Below, one piece after another: positions 6,316 through 13,787 of a DNA stretch of 13,787 nucleotides. Both the position numbers and the translations under genes were made by a program. This DNA comes from Firmicutes bacterium CAG:110 (GTDB lineage Bacteria > Bacillota > Clostridia > Oscillospirales > Oscillospiraceae), in contig HF988135.1 in the NCBI GenBank assembly GCA_000434635.1, positions 12,652 through 26,438 of the forward strand, given 5' to 3'. The notes beneath the pieces are model-generated. The model ran no database searches and had not been told where the DNA came from. It worked only from the letters and a program-made list of their open reading frames with translations. Positions within the stretch are counted from its first letter, which is position 1. Each line of letters starts with the position of its first letter.

Positions 6316-7217
6316 AAGAGCACCTCCACAAAAGCTCTTGCATCAAAGGGCATCAGGTCGTCCGCCTGCTCGCCCACGCCCACAAACTTCACGGGGATTT
6401 GCAGGGCGTCCGCCACGGCGATGACGATGCCGCCCTTGGCGGTGCCGTCCAGCTTGGTCAGGGCAATGGCCGTGACCCCCGCAATTTCCTTGAACTGTTT
6501 TGCCTGAATCAGGCCGTTCTGGCCGGTGGTGCCGTCCAGAACCAGCAGAACCTCCTTGGCGGCGTCGGGCAGCTCCCGCGCCACAATGCGGCTGATCTTG
6601 TTCAGCTCGTTCATCAGGTTCGTCTTGTTGTGCAGCCGTCCGGCGGTGTCGATGAGGATGACATCCACATCCCTGGCCTTGGCGGACTGAATGCCGTCAA
6701 ACACCACGGAGGCCGGGTCTGCCCCCTCGTGCTGGCGGACAATGGACGCACCGCTCCTGCCCGCCCAAATTTCCAGCTGGTCTGCGGCAGCCGCCCGGAA
6801 GGTATCTCCCGCCACCAGCATGACCTTCTTTCCCTGAGAGGTCAGCTGCTTCGCGATCTTGCCGATGGTGGTAGTCTTGCCCACGCCGTTGACGCCGATG
6901 ACCAGAATCACGCTGGGGTGGGTGGACAGATTCAGCTCCGTGTCCCCCACGGAAAGCATATCCACCAGAATTTCCTTCAGCGCTTCCCGGGCTTCCTCCG
7001 TGGTTTTCAGGTGCTGCTCCCGGACGGCCTTGCGCAGCCGTCCCACAGCCTTGACGGAGGTGTCCACGCCCAGATCCGCCAGAATCAGGCTCTCCTCCAA
7101 TTCATCGTAAAAATCGTCGTCGATTTCGGAAAAGCCGGAAAACACGCTGCCCAGCGTGCCGCTGAGCGCTTCCCGGGTCTTGGTCAGTCCGGCCTTGATC
7201 TTGTCAAAAAAGCCCAT
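6312..7217 (-). CDS. ftsY: signal recognition particle receptor FtsY
   Basis: SRP-type GTPase that receives SRP-ribosome complexes at the inner face of the membrane and hands nascent membrane proteins to SecYEG. The N domain (about 1-95) is followed by the G domain with the P-loop GVNGVGKTTT (108-117), GDTFRAAAADQLE (137-149), DTAGRLHNK (190-198) and TKLDGTAKGG (254-263). At 301 residues it lacks the long acidic A domain of the E. coli protein and begins directly with MGFFDKIKAGL, as in most Gram-positives. GAGGAG lies 5 nt before the ATG. It starts 13 nt after smc and shares an ATGA overlap with the TraX-family gene. Confidence 0.98.
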   Translation of the reverse strand: MGFFDKIKAGLTKTREALSGTLGSVFSGFSEIDDDFYDELEESLILADLGVDTSVKAVGRLRKAVREQHLKTTEEAREALKEILVDMLSVGDTELNLSTHPSVILVIGVNGVGKTTTIGKIAKQLTSQGKKVMLVAGDTFRAAAADQLEIWAGRSGASIVRQHEGADPASVVFDGIQSAKARDVDVILIDTAGRLHNKTNLMNELNKISRIVARELPDAAKEVLLVLDGTTGQNGLIQAKQFKEIAGVTAIALTKLDGTAKGGIVIAVADALQIPVKFVGVGEQADDLMPFDARAFVEVLL

Positions 7218-7230
7218 AAAAATCTCCTCT

Positions 7231-10200
7231 TTATTCCACGATTCCCAAATATTCTTCCATCTGGTTCAAGTCCAGCCGCAGCAGCTTGCTCACGCCCTGC
7301 TCCTGCATGGTCACGCCGTAAAGCACGTCGGAGGCTTCCATGGTGCCCCGGCGGTGGGTGATGACGATGAACTGGGTCTTCTTCGCCAGATTGTGAAGAT
7401 AGCTGGCAAACCGCTCCACGTTCCGGTCGTCCAGTGCCGCGTCGATCTCGTCCAGCAGACAGAAGGGCGTCGGCCGCACCTTCAGAATGGCGAAGTACAG
7501 CGCCGTAGCCACGAATGCTTTCTCGCCGCCGGAGAGCAGCGTGATGGTCTTGACCTGCTTTCCGGGGGGCTGGACGCGAATTTCAATGCCGCAGGTCAGG
7601 GGATTTTCCGGGTCTTCCAGAACCAGCTGTCCCTTGCCGCCGCCGAACATTTCTTCAAAAGTCTGCCCAAAATAGTGGTCGATTTTCCCGAACTCCGAAA
7701 CAAAAATGGTGGTCATCTCTTTGGTGATGTCCCGGATGACGCTTTCCAGCTCCCGCTTGGAGGTCAGCACGTCGTCCCGCTGGGAAGCAAGGTACGTGTA
7801 GCGCTCGTTGACCCGGGCATATTCCTCGATGGCGCCCAGGTTGGGCGTACCCAGCGCGGCAATTTTCCGTTTCAGCTCTGCCGCACGACGGTTTCCGGCG
7901 GTGACGTTTTCGATCTCCCCCCGATGCTCCGGGGCAGTGCCGGGGGTCAGGCCGTAGGAATCCCACAGCTTGTCCACGATCTGCTTTTCCTCCATGGAGG
8001 AAGTGACCTTCTTCTGTTCCAGCAGTGCGCAGGCGCGCTCCATGTTGAGAATGTCCTTGTTCTTTTCCTGTGCGTCCCGCTCGGCGCGGGTCTTGGAGGC
8101 TTCCGCTTCCGCCCGGTCTTCCAGCGTCTTTTGCATCAGGGCGTTCATCCGGTCGGACTCCCCGTCGTTTTCCTCCTGCTTGATTTTCAGCTGGGCGATC
8201 TCTCCTTCCAGACGGTGGGTGTCCTCCCGGATGGCATCCGCCAGCGCTTCCTTCTTCTCCCGGTCGCCCTCCATGGCTGCCCGGAGGTTCTGGAGGTCCG
8301 CAATGTGGGTCAGCGCCGTACCCCGCTCGGCTTCCAGCGCCGCTTCCGCAGTTTTCAGCTCCGTCATCTGTCCGGTGATGGCGGCGTTCGCTTCCGCCGC
8401 TTCCGTCTGACTGCCTTCCAGCTGTGCCAGCGTCTGCCGGGTCTCGGCAAGCTGCTGGGTGTAAACCTGAATTTTCGCCTGCTGGGCGGCATAGCGCTCC
8501 CGGTCGGAGGTCTGCCGCGCGTTCAGCGCGTCCCGCTCCCGCTGAGCGGAGGTTTCCGCTTCCACGATGGCGTTCAGCAGAATTTCAAACTGCTTCTCCT
8601 GCCCCTGCAAGCGCAGTACCTGATCCTCCGCGCCGCGAAGCTGATCCTGCGCCGCCTTCATCTGGAATTCCACCTGGTCGCACTGCCGCTGGGCTTCCTG
8701 CAGATCCGCCTGCGCAACCAGCAGCTCCTGTTCCAGCTTCTTTTCCTGCGCCGTCAGCTTTTCCAGCTCGTTGGCACGGGACAGAATGCCCGCTTCCTTA
8801 TTTACGGAGCCGCCGGTCATGGAGCCGCCGGGGTTCATGACCTGGCCGTCCAGGGTGACGATCTTGAAGCGTCCCCGATACTTCTGAGACATGGCGATGG
8901 CCGCGTCCATATCGGACACGATGACCGTCCTGCCCAGCAGATTTTCCACAATGCCCCGGTACTTTTCATCGCTCGCGGTCAATTCAGACGCAATGCCCAC
9001 GAATCCTCGGCAATTTTCCAGCCCGGTCTCCTGTAAGCTCCTGCCCTGAATATTGGACATAGGCAGGAACGTCGCCCGACCGCCGCCGGTGCGTTTCAGA
9101 TAGCCGATGGCCGCCTTGCCGTCCTGCTCCGTTCCAACCACGATCTGCTGCATGGCCGCGCCCAGGGCGATCTCAATGGCCACCGTATAGCTGTCCTCGG
9201 TGCGGATCAGCCGGGACACGGGACCGTGGATATTCCGCAGCGCGCCCCGCTGGGCTTCCTGCATTACCATGCGGACAGCCTTGTTATAACTTTCAAAATC
9301 CCGTTCCATTGCCCGGAACACTCTGGCCTTGGCCGTCACGGAATCCCGCCGGGAGGTCATGTCCCGGATTTTTTCCTGCAATTCGTCCCGGCGTTTGACC
9401 CGGGTATTCTGCCGGAGGGTGTAGCCCGCGATGGTGTTGTTGGCCGCGGTCACTTCCTCCTGAGCTTTTTTCAGTTCCCTGCGGCAGCCATCCAGATTGG
9501 TCTGGGCTTCCTGCTGTCTGGCCGCGCCGGCGGACAGGTCGGCATTCAGCTGCTCCAACCGCTCCTTGGTCTGCGCCATGCTTTCTTCCAGACCCCGCAC
9601 GTCTGCCTGACGTCCCGCGACATCCGCCGCCAGAGAGGATTCCTTCCCCCGCAGCTCCAGAAACTGCTTGGTCAGTCCCTGCGCGCTGGCCGTCATGGCG
9701 GTGAGCTTGTGCTGCAAATCGTCCAGCTCCCGGCGTTTTCCCGTGAGAGCCGCTTCAATTTCTTCAATTCTGGCCTTCGTCTGGTCGATCTGGGACACGA
9801 TGCCGCCGGAGCGGTCTTCCTGCCCTTTCAGCTCTTCCTCAATGCGGGAAATGTTGGCGTTGTTGTTCTCCACATTGCCCCGAAGCACGGCCATCTGCCC
9901 GTCCAGCTGCTGATGCGTAGCGGACAGCATATTCACTTTCAGACGGACGGTTTCCAGTTCGCCGTCCCGGGTGCGCAGGGCTTCCCCCAGCTGGTCTGCC
10001 TGACGGTACAGGGCGTCCAGATCGTCGTGAGCCTGCTGCAAAACGAAGGACGCGGACGCATAGTCCTCCTCCGCTTTCTTGGCGGCGGCGGAAAGCCTGT
10101 CCAGCGTGTCCAGCCACACGGCCACCTCCACACCTTTCAGCTCGTCCTTCAGTTCCAGATATTTCTTTGCCTTTTCCGACTGCTGCTTCAACGGCTCCAG

Positions 10201-10803
10201 CTGCAATTCCAGCTCGGAGACCTTGTCGCCGATGCGCAGCAGATTGTCCTCGGTGGCGGCCAGCTTCCGTTCCGTCTCCTCCTTGCGGTGACGGTATTTG
10301 GAGATGCCTGCGGCTTCCTCAAAAATTTCCCGGCGGTCGCCGCTTTTCAGGGAGAGAATTTCGTCGATCCTGCCCTGACCGATATTGCTGTAGCCCTCCC
10401 GTCCCAGACCGGTGTCCATGAACATCTCGTTGATGTCCCGCAGGCGGGCGGACTGCTTGTTGATGTAATACTCGCTGTCCCCGGAGCGGTAGTAGCGCCG
10501 GGTGACCATCACCTCGTCGGCGTCGTAGGCCAGCGCCCGGTCGGAGTTGTCCAGCGTCAGGGTCGCCTCGGCGAAGCCCACGGCGGTGCGCTTCTGGGTG
10601 CCGCCGAAGATCACATCTTCCATTTTGGCGCCCCGGAGGGTTTTGGAGCTTTGTTCGCCCATGACCCACAGAATGGCGTCGGAAATATTCGATTTTCCGG
10701 AGCCGTTGGGGCCGACGATGGCGGTAATGTCGTCGCCGAACCGGATCAGCGTCTTGTCCGGGAAGGACTTAAAGCCTTGCAGTTCCAATGATTTCAGATA
10801 CAC
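7231..10803 (-). CDS. smc: chromosome partition protein Smc
   Basis: A 1190-residue structural-maintenance-of-chromosomes ATPase, the core of the Smc-ScpAB condensin that compacts and segregates the chromosome. The N-terminal head carries the Walker A motif GPNGSGKS (31-38). Long coiled coils (about 170-505 and 670-1010) flank a hinge (about 510-665) with GGGRATFLP and the closing GGSMTGGS. The C-terminal head has the signature LSGGEKA (1090-1096) and the Walker B FCLLDEIDAALDD (1114-1126). The start codon is GTG at 10803: MYLKSLELQGFKSF is the usual N-terminus, and GAGG lies 8 nt upstream. It is the first gene of a long operon; the promoter is 46-74 nt upstream of the start codon. Long open frames on the opposite strand here are coding shadows. 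Confidence 0.98.
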   Translation of the reverse strand: MYLKSLELQGFKSFPDKTLIRFGDDITAIVGPNGSGKSNISDAILWVMGEQSSKTLRGAKMEDVIFGGTQKRTAVGFAEATLTLDNSDRALAYDADEVMVTRRYYRSGDSEYYINKQSARLRDINEMFMDTGLGREGYSNIGQGRIDEILSLKSGDRREIFEEAAGISKYRHRKEETERKLAATEDNLLRIGDKVSELELQLEPLKQQSEKAKKYLELKDELKGVEVAVWLDTLDRLSAAAKKAEEDYASASFVLQQAHDDLDALYRQADQLGEALRTRDGELETVRLKVNMLSATHQQLDGQMAVLRGNVENNNANISRIEEELKGQEDRSGGIVSQIDQTKARIEEIEAALTGKRRELDDLQHKLTAMTASAQGLTKQFLELRGKESSLAADVAGRQADVRGLEESMAQTKERLEQLNADLSAGAARQQEAQTNLDGCRRELKKAQEEVTAANNTIAGYTLRQNTRVKRRDELQEKIRDMTSRRDSVTAKARVFRAMERDFESYNKAVRMVMQEAQRGALRNIHGPVSRLIRTEDSYTVAIEIALGAAMQQIVVGTEQDGKAAIGYLKRTGGGRATFLPMSNIQGRSLQETGLENCRGFVGIASELTASDEKYRGIVENLLGRTVIVSDMDAAIAMSQKYRGRFKIVTLDGQVMNPGGSMTGGSVNKEAGILSRANELEKLTAQEKKLEQELLVAQADLQEAQRQCDQVEFQMKAAQDQLRGAEDQVLRLQGQEKQFEILLNAIVEAETSAQRERDALNARQTSDRERYAAQQAKIQVYTQQLAETRQTLAQLEGSQTEAAEANAAITGQMTELKTAEAALEAERGTALTHIADLQNLRAAMEGDREKKEALADAIREDTHRLEGEIAQLKIKQEENDGESDRMNALMQKTLEDRAEAEASKTRAERDAQEKNKDILNMERACALLEQKKVTSSMEEKQIVDKLWDSYGLTPGTAPEHRGEIENVTAGNRRAAELKRKIAALGTPNLGAIEEYARVNERYTYLASQRDDVLTSKRELESVIRDITKEMTTIFVSEFGKIDHYFGQTFEEMFGGGKGQLVLEDPENPLTCGIEIRVQPPGKQVKTITLLSGGEKAFVATALYFAILKVRPTPFCLLDEIDAALDDRNVERFASYLHNLAKKTQFIVITHRRGTMEASDVLYGVTMQEQGVSKLLRLDLNQMEEYLGIVE

Positions 10804-10848
10804 AGCATAACCTCATGTAAAAGAGAGTAAAAGATAATAATTCAGTTT

Positions 10849-10877
10849 ATTATATCTGACAAAGAGCGCAAATGCAA
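10849..10877 (-). promoter_or_regulatory. sigma-A promoter of the smc operon
   Basis: On the minus strand a perfect -10 hexamer TATAAT (10849-10854) is preceded, after 17 bases, by TTGCAT (10872-10877), which matches the first three bases of the -35 consensus. Transcription should start near 10842, giving a leader of about 40 nt before the smc GTG. With no other clear promoter until rpsU, it is the likely source of transcript for smc through leuS. Confidence 0.8.
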
Positions 10878-10937
10878 GAGTTTCTTTCGCTTCCTGGCGT
10901 TTATTGCCTCCCAATTCTGAAAAAATCGTACCCGGAC

Positions 10938-10975
10938 AAAAAACAGGAGTGGCACCATTCGCACTGCACCACTCC
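10938..10975 (-). terminator. intrinsic terminator after the glycosyltransferase cluster
   Basis: Reading the minus strand, GGAGTGG (10969-10975) pairs with CCACTCC (10946-10952); the stem extends to 10 bp with two G-U pairs, around a 10-nt loop. The 3' arm is followed by TG and then six T (10938-10943). It lies about 75 nt beyond the fucosyltransferase-like gene's stop and upstream of the smc promoter, separating the two transcription units. Confidence 0.8.
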
Positions 10976-11020
10976 CGCCTTAAACTCAATATTTCCTATA
11001 TAGGTTTATGCTACCCACGC

Positions 11021-11058
11021 AATCAGGTCTCCAGAAAGGGATGAAATATTACCTGATT
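11021..11058. repeat. inverted repeat over the fucosyltransferase stop codon
   Basis: AATCAGGT (11021-11028) and ACCTGATT (11051-11058) form an 8-bp inverted repeat with a 22-nt loop that covers the stop codon (11049-11051). A T6 run (11061-11066) follows on the plus strand, whereas the minus strand has no T-run after it. It resembles a terminator for plus-strand (antisense) transcription, but no plus-strand gene is seen to its left. Confidence 0.35.
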
Positions 11059-12058
11059 ACTTTTTTCTTGATCTTTTCCGCCATTCGCGTCATCAAGTTC
11101 TTCATTGTCAATGTTTCCCCGTCTACCGCTCTGGCAAGGCGATCATTCACTCGCTTGGGCAGGTACACCCGGCTGCGGCGGTAAGCCTGTTCAACAGGCT
11201 GGTCAAAAATATGACAGATAAATTCTCCCAATTCCTTTTCCAGCCGCTCAGGATACGTCGGGTCAACCAGCACAGGCTGATTCAGCATTTCCAGATACTT
11301 TTCATCGTCCTGGTCAAGCTCTTTTATTTTCTCAATTGCCGCGTCAAAAGACGGATAGTCTGCCACGTTGATAAAAGCGTCTTTATTAAAAATCTCTGCT
11401 ACCGTCGGGCTTCCATAGTACACCGGGATCGTGTCCGAATAAAATGCATCCATAATCTTCTCGGTAACGAAGCCATAGTGATTGGTGCTTTCAAAACACA
11501 GCGTAAATTTACACTTTCTCTGCAACGCCGTTTTGCTGCCGTCCAGCCAGTTCACGACCTCACCATTGGGCATGTTGTTCAGGTAAGTCCCTGCCGATTC
11601 CACGCGCCTGTATTCATTCAGCTTCTTGAAGAAATCGCCGCGGATGTTGAATTCCGACTCATGGCTGGATATAAAGTTCGCAAAAAGTTGTTTATTTTGT
11701 ACAAATTCTTTCGTGTACCCCCCCCATGCTTGTTCACTATGCTCAGCCATCGATCTCGCGGCCATACGCAGGGCGGAAGCTGGAAATTCCGGTCTCCAAA
11801 TTGGATTGGGTACGGGCAAATGGAGTAGTCGATCAAATTAAAATCCGGGATGTAGTTTTCGCCGGAATACATGATCCGAACCTGGGGATATTTGCAATAT
11901 TCGTAGTATTCCGCTCCCAGCGCATCACAAATAATATAATCCGGCTCATCCGAAATCTGCACGTCATACCCGTGGTTTTTAAGGATGTCATAAATCAGGT
12001 TCTGCTTTTTATCGAAATAATCATCGACACGCGCATAATTGATTTTTACCGTTTTCAA
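11049..12058 (-). pseudogene. family 10 glycosyltransferase (alpha-1,3-fucosyltransferase-like), split by a G8 tract; possibly phase-variable OFF allele
   Basis: Two overlapping frames together encode one GT10 enzyme, which would transfer fucose from GDP-fucose to a surface glycan. The 5' frame gives the N-terminal domain (KTVKINYARVDDYF, VRIMYSGENYIPDF, QFGDRNFQLPPCVWPRDRW). The other frame gives NKQLFANFISSHE, RVESAGTYLNNMP and the donor-binding block FTLCFESTNHYGFVTEKI with IPVYYGSP. The switch falls at eight G (minus strand) at 11718-11725. As read, the product stops at 11618 after 146 residues; nine or six G would give about 336 or 335 residues, normal for bacterial GT10. The start is taken as TTG at 12058, since GGAGG lies 8 nt upstream and the product then begins MKTVKI; ATG at 12073 is the alternative. 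The gene is more AT-rich than its neighbours, suggesting acquisition. Whether this is a switching gene, a dead gene or a sequencing error cannot be told from one sequence. Confidence 0.85.
11718..11725 (-). repeat. homopolymeric G8 tract within the fucosyltransferase-like gene
   Basis: Eight consecutive C on the plus strand (G on the coding strand) lie at the boundary between the acceptor-side and GDP-fucose-side domains. In frame, CAT must be followed by a multiple of three G before TAC to continue into the conserved C-terminal domain. Eight G shifts to a frame that stops at 11618; seven or ten would stop about a dozen codons after the tract. It is the longest G/C homopolymer I noticed in the window. 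Confidence 0.9.
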
Positions 12059-12066
12059 AGCACATT

Positions 12067-12071
12067 CCTCC
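12067..12071 (-). promoter_or_regulatory. ribosome binding site deciding a TTG start of the fucosyltransferase-like gene
   Basis: GGAGG on the minus strand lies 8 nt before a TTG at 12058 that begins a product starting MKTVKI. It overlaps the alternative ATG at 12073, which has only an AGGA directly against it. Spacing therefore favours the TTG. The upstream glycosyltransferase ends at 12079, so the two genes are tightly spaced. Confidence 0.6.
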
Positions 12072-12078
12072 ATTCCTG

Positions 12079-13050
12079 TTATGCATAGTAATCTTCCGGT
12101 GACGGCTTTTTCGCCTGCGGCCGTTTCAGCAGCTTTTCCGTGCCGGTAACATACATGAGAAACACCGCTTTCAGAAGATACCTCGGCGGGAACGTATTTC
12201 CCCTTTGCAGGAAATAGCGTCTGGCGTAATATTTCAGCAGCCGGATGCTCTCCTCCGTGTTGTCCGGGTAGTCTGCCAGATAGGAAAGGGCATCCACAAA
12301 GCTGATGTCGAACTCCCGCCGCAGTTCCGGGAAGCGTTCCAGCACCTTTTCCCGGCGCTTCGCCATGAAATCGATCCGGTCGATGGCGATCTGTGCTCTG
12401 GCCGCCGGGGACTGCATCACGCTGGACGCGCGCTGGCGGTAATTATACACAACGCGCGGGTCGCAGACAACTTTCGCGGCGTTCATGACACCCTGATAGG
12501 TGAAATATTCGTCGTCGATCTTGTGTCCCTCTTCAAAGAAAATGCCGTCGAAAAGCGCCCGTTTATACAGCTTGTTCCACAGAAGCCCGCAGGTCCAGTC
12601 CGTGGTGAAACGCGCCAGAAAGGCTTTTCCCTCCATCACGCACCGGCTTTCGTCGGCGAGCCACTGCTCCGTGCGGGTGCGGAACCGGTTCTGAAACGCG
12701 CACCGGACAATATCCGCGCCGTTTTCTTTCAGGAGCGACATCATGTAGGCATATGCCCCCGGCTCCAGAAAATCGTCGCTGTCCGCAAAGCTCAGGTATT
12801 CCCCTGTGGCCGCCCGCAGTCCTGCGTTTTTTGCCGCCGCCGCGCCGCCGTTTTTCTGGTGGATGACCCGAATGCGGTTGTCTCGCTGGGCATATGCGTC
12901 ACAGACGGCACCGGAATCGTCGGTGGAGCCGTCGTCAATGAGGATGACCTCCAGCTTTTCGTAGTCCTGAGACAGGATGCTGTCCAGACACTCCGGCAGG
13001 TAGGCCGACACGTTATACACCGGCACAATGACCGAAATCACGTCCTTCAT
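12079..13050 (-). CDS. family 2 glycosyltransferase
   Basis: A 323-residue GT-A fold glycosyltransferase of family GT2 that would add a sugar from a nucleotide-sugar donor to a cell-surface polysaccharide or lipid-linked glycan at the inner face of the membrane. The N-terminal donor domain shows ISVIVPVYNVSAYLPECLDSI (residues 5-25), IDDGSTDDS (38-46) and the metal-binding DxD-type FADSDDF (88-94). The middle part has the WNKLYKRALF and IDDEYFTYQ motifs common to capsule and teichoic-type GT2 enzymes. Sugar and linkage cannot be told. The ATG at 13050 overlaps the upstream gene's stop (ATGA), with GGGGAG 8 nt before it; the open frame continues upstream only as overlap. Confidence 0.92.
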   Translation of the reverse strand: MKDVISVIVPVYNVSAYLPECLDSILSQDYEKLEVILIDDGSTDDSGAVCDAYAQRDNRIRVIHQKNGGAAAAKNAGLRAATGEYLSFADSDDFLEPGAYAYMMSLLKENGADIVRCAFQNRFRTRTEQWLADESRCVMEGKAFLARFTTDWTCGLLWNKLYKRALFDGIFFEEGHKIDDEYFTYQGVMNAAKVVCDPRVVYNYRQRASSVMQSPAARAQIAIDRIDFMAKRREKVLERFPELRREFDISFVDALSYLADYPDNTEESIRLLKYYARRYFLQRGNTFPPRYLLKAVFLMYVTGTEKLLKRPQAKKPSPEDYYA

Positions 13051-13787
13051 TCCTGACGCTCCCCTCTCCTGCCCAGCTTGCCGTACAGCCACCAGAATGG
13101 CTTCATGGGATAGGCTTCCTCATACACCCAGGAAAACTCCCGGCAGAGCGGGAACAGGTCAAATTCCTTTCCTTGCCGCAGGCCCTCCCGGAGTTTTTTC
13201 CGCAGGGTTTTCAGGAGCCGCCCCCTGCCCGGATTGTCCCATTGCTTTGCAAAGCCGATTTGTTCGTATGTACTGTAAATATACTGCCTGACCGCCTTTT
13301 TCAGCAGTCTCTGGTTGCCGTTTTCCCGTGCGAAAGCGATCTGGTTTTCCGTCGCTTCCAGAATGTGCAGCTTTCTCGGCGTCCACTTGGACAACATAAT
13401 ACCCACGGGATTCTGGTAGTAAGCGTACAAAGGCTCCCGCGTCACAGCCACCTTTCCCGCGCGGTACACAGCGAGATAGGTGGTGAACTCGTCCTCGTGC
13501 AGCTTTCCTACGGGATAGCGCAGGGTGTCAAACAGGCTCTTATGGTACAGCTTGTTCCACGCGATCGCCGGTACATCCTGCCCGTTTTCGTCGGGGCAGT
13601 AATAATCGTCCGCCGACAAAACGCGGTATTCCGGCGCACCCATAGCCGGGAAATCCCCGCCCCCGGTGCGGAAATAGCCGCAGGCACTGAGCAGGCACCC
13701 CGTTTCCTGAACCATCGTGTACAGCCGCAGCAGGAAATCCGGATGCACCCAGTCGTCGCTGTCCACGAAGGCCAGCCACTGGCTGCC
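13047..13787 (-). CDS. family 2 glycosyltransferase, partial (5' end outside window)
   Basis: The visible 246 residues are the C-terminal part of another GT2 glycosyltransferase. The frame is open to the window edge, which begins GSQWLAFVDSDDWVHPDF; the DSDD metal/donor motif is at fragment residues 9-12, so roughly the first 80 residues, with the nucleotide-binding start, are missing. Further on, PAIAWNKLYHKSLFD and KLHEDEFTTYLA parallel the WNKLY and DDEYFTY motifs of the downstream GT2, so the two are related and probably act on the same glycan. The 3' end overlaps the next gene by ATGA, giving translational coupling. No start codon should be assigned from this window. Confidence 0.9.
   Translation of the reverse strand, partial: GSQWLAFVDSDDWVHPDFLLRLYTMVQETGCLLSACGYFRTGGGDFPAMGAPEYRVLSADDYYCPDENGQDVPAIAWNKLYHKSLFDTLRYPVGKLHEDEFTTYLAVYRAGKVAVTREPLYAYYQNPVGIMLSKWTPRKLHILEATENQIAFARENGNQRLLKKAVRQYIYSTYEQIGFAKQWDNPGRGRLLKTLRKKLREGLRQGKEFDLFPLCREFSWVYEEAYPMKPFWWLYGKLGRRGERQE

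Noticed and set aside
7156..9036. Long plus-strand open frame opposite smc (626 codons), and a second at 9226-10791
   Set aside because: Both are antisense shadows of the GC-biased smc coding sequence; no ribosome binding site or domain supports them.
10995..11004. Perfect palindrome CCTATATAGG
   Set aside because: Ten bases in an AT-rich gap can arise by chance; it is not paired with a recognisable promoter or operator arrangement.
11049..11819. The 3' frame of the fucosyltransferase as a separate gene starting at 11819
   Set aside because: The first 30 or so residues from 11819 are a shadow of the upstream frame, no ribosome binding site was seen, and conserved GT10 sequence begins only after the G8 tract.

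Overview
The window looks like the chromosome of a GC-rich, low-motility-type gut Firmicute in the Clostridia, most likely Oscillospiraceae/Ruminococcaceae-like. This rests on protein character (a NadD-YqeK fusion, a LeuRS with the GKSERGG loop and KMGKR motif, Firmicute-type Smc), strong GGAGG-type ribosome binding sites and gene order. The genus cannot be fixed by eye. Every convincing gene lies on the minus strand, so the window reads biologically from right (13787) to left (1).

Right end, 13787 to about 10937: the tail of a surface-glycan locus. It holds a partial family 2 glycosyltransferase, a second family 2 glycosyltransferase joined to it by an ATGA overlap, and a family 10 (alpha-1,3-fucosyltransferase-like) gene that is split into two frames exactly at a run of eight G (plus-strand C8, 11718-11725). 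Nine or six G would restore one reading frame of about 336 codons. This is the classic layout of a phase-variable glycosyltransferase and is the most interesting signal here. The fucosyltransferase gene is visibly more AT-rich than its neighbours. A stem-loop plus T-tract (10938-10975) closes this unit.

Middle, 10877 to 351: a housekeeping operon starting from a clear sigma-A promoter (TATAAT, 17-bp spacer) just before smc. The order is smc, ftsY, a TraX-family membrane protein, rdgB, yhbY, nadD-yqeK (fused), rsfS, leuS. Gaps are short, and two junctions overlap (ATGA between ftsY and traX; 14 nt between rdgB and yhbY). The products cover chromosome condensation, co-translational membrane targeting, nucleotide-pool cleaning, ribosome assembly and silencing, NAD synthesis and leucine charging. 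Small hairpins sit in the yhbY-nadD and rsfS-leuS gaps, and a terminator-like hairpin overlaps the leuS stop codon.

Left end, 312 to 33: rpsU (ribosomal protein S21) with its own promoter, which has perfect consensus -35 and -10 hexamers, and a leader of about 60 nt with a small hairpin. No tRNA, rRNA, CRISPR array, insertion sequence or T-box was recognised. The largest gap without a gene is about 245 bases (10804-11048); it holds the smc promoter and the glycan-locus terminator.
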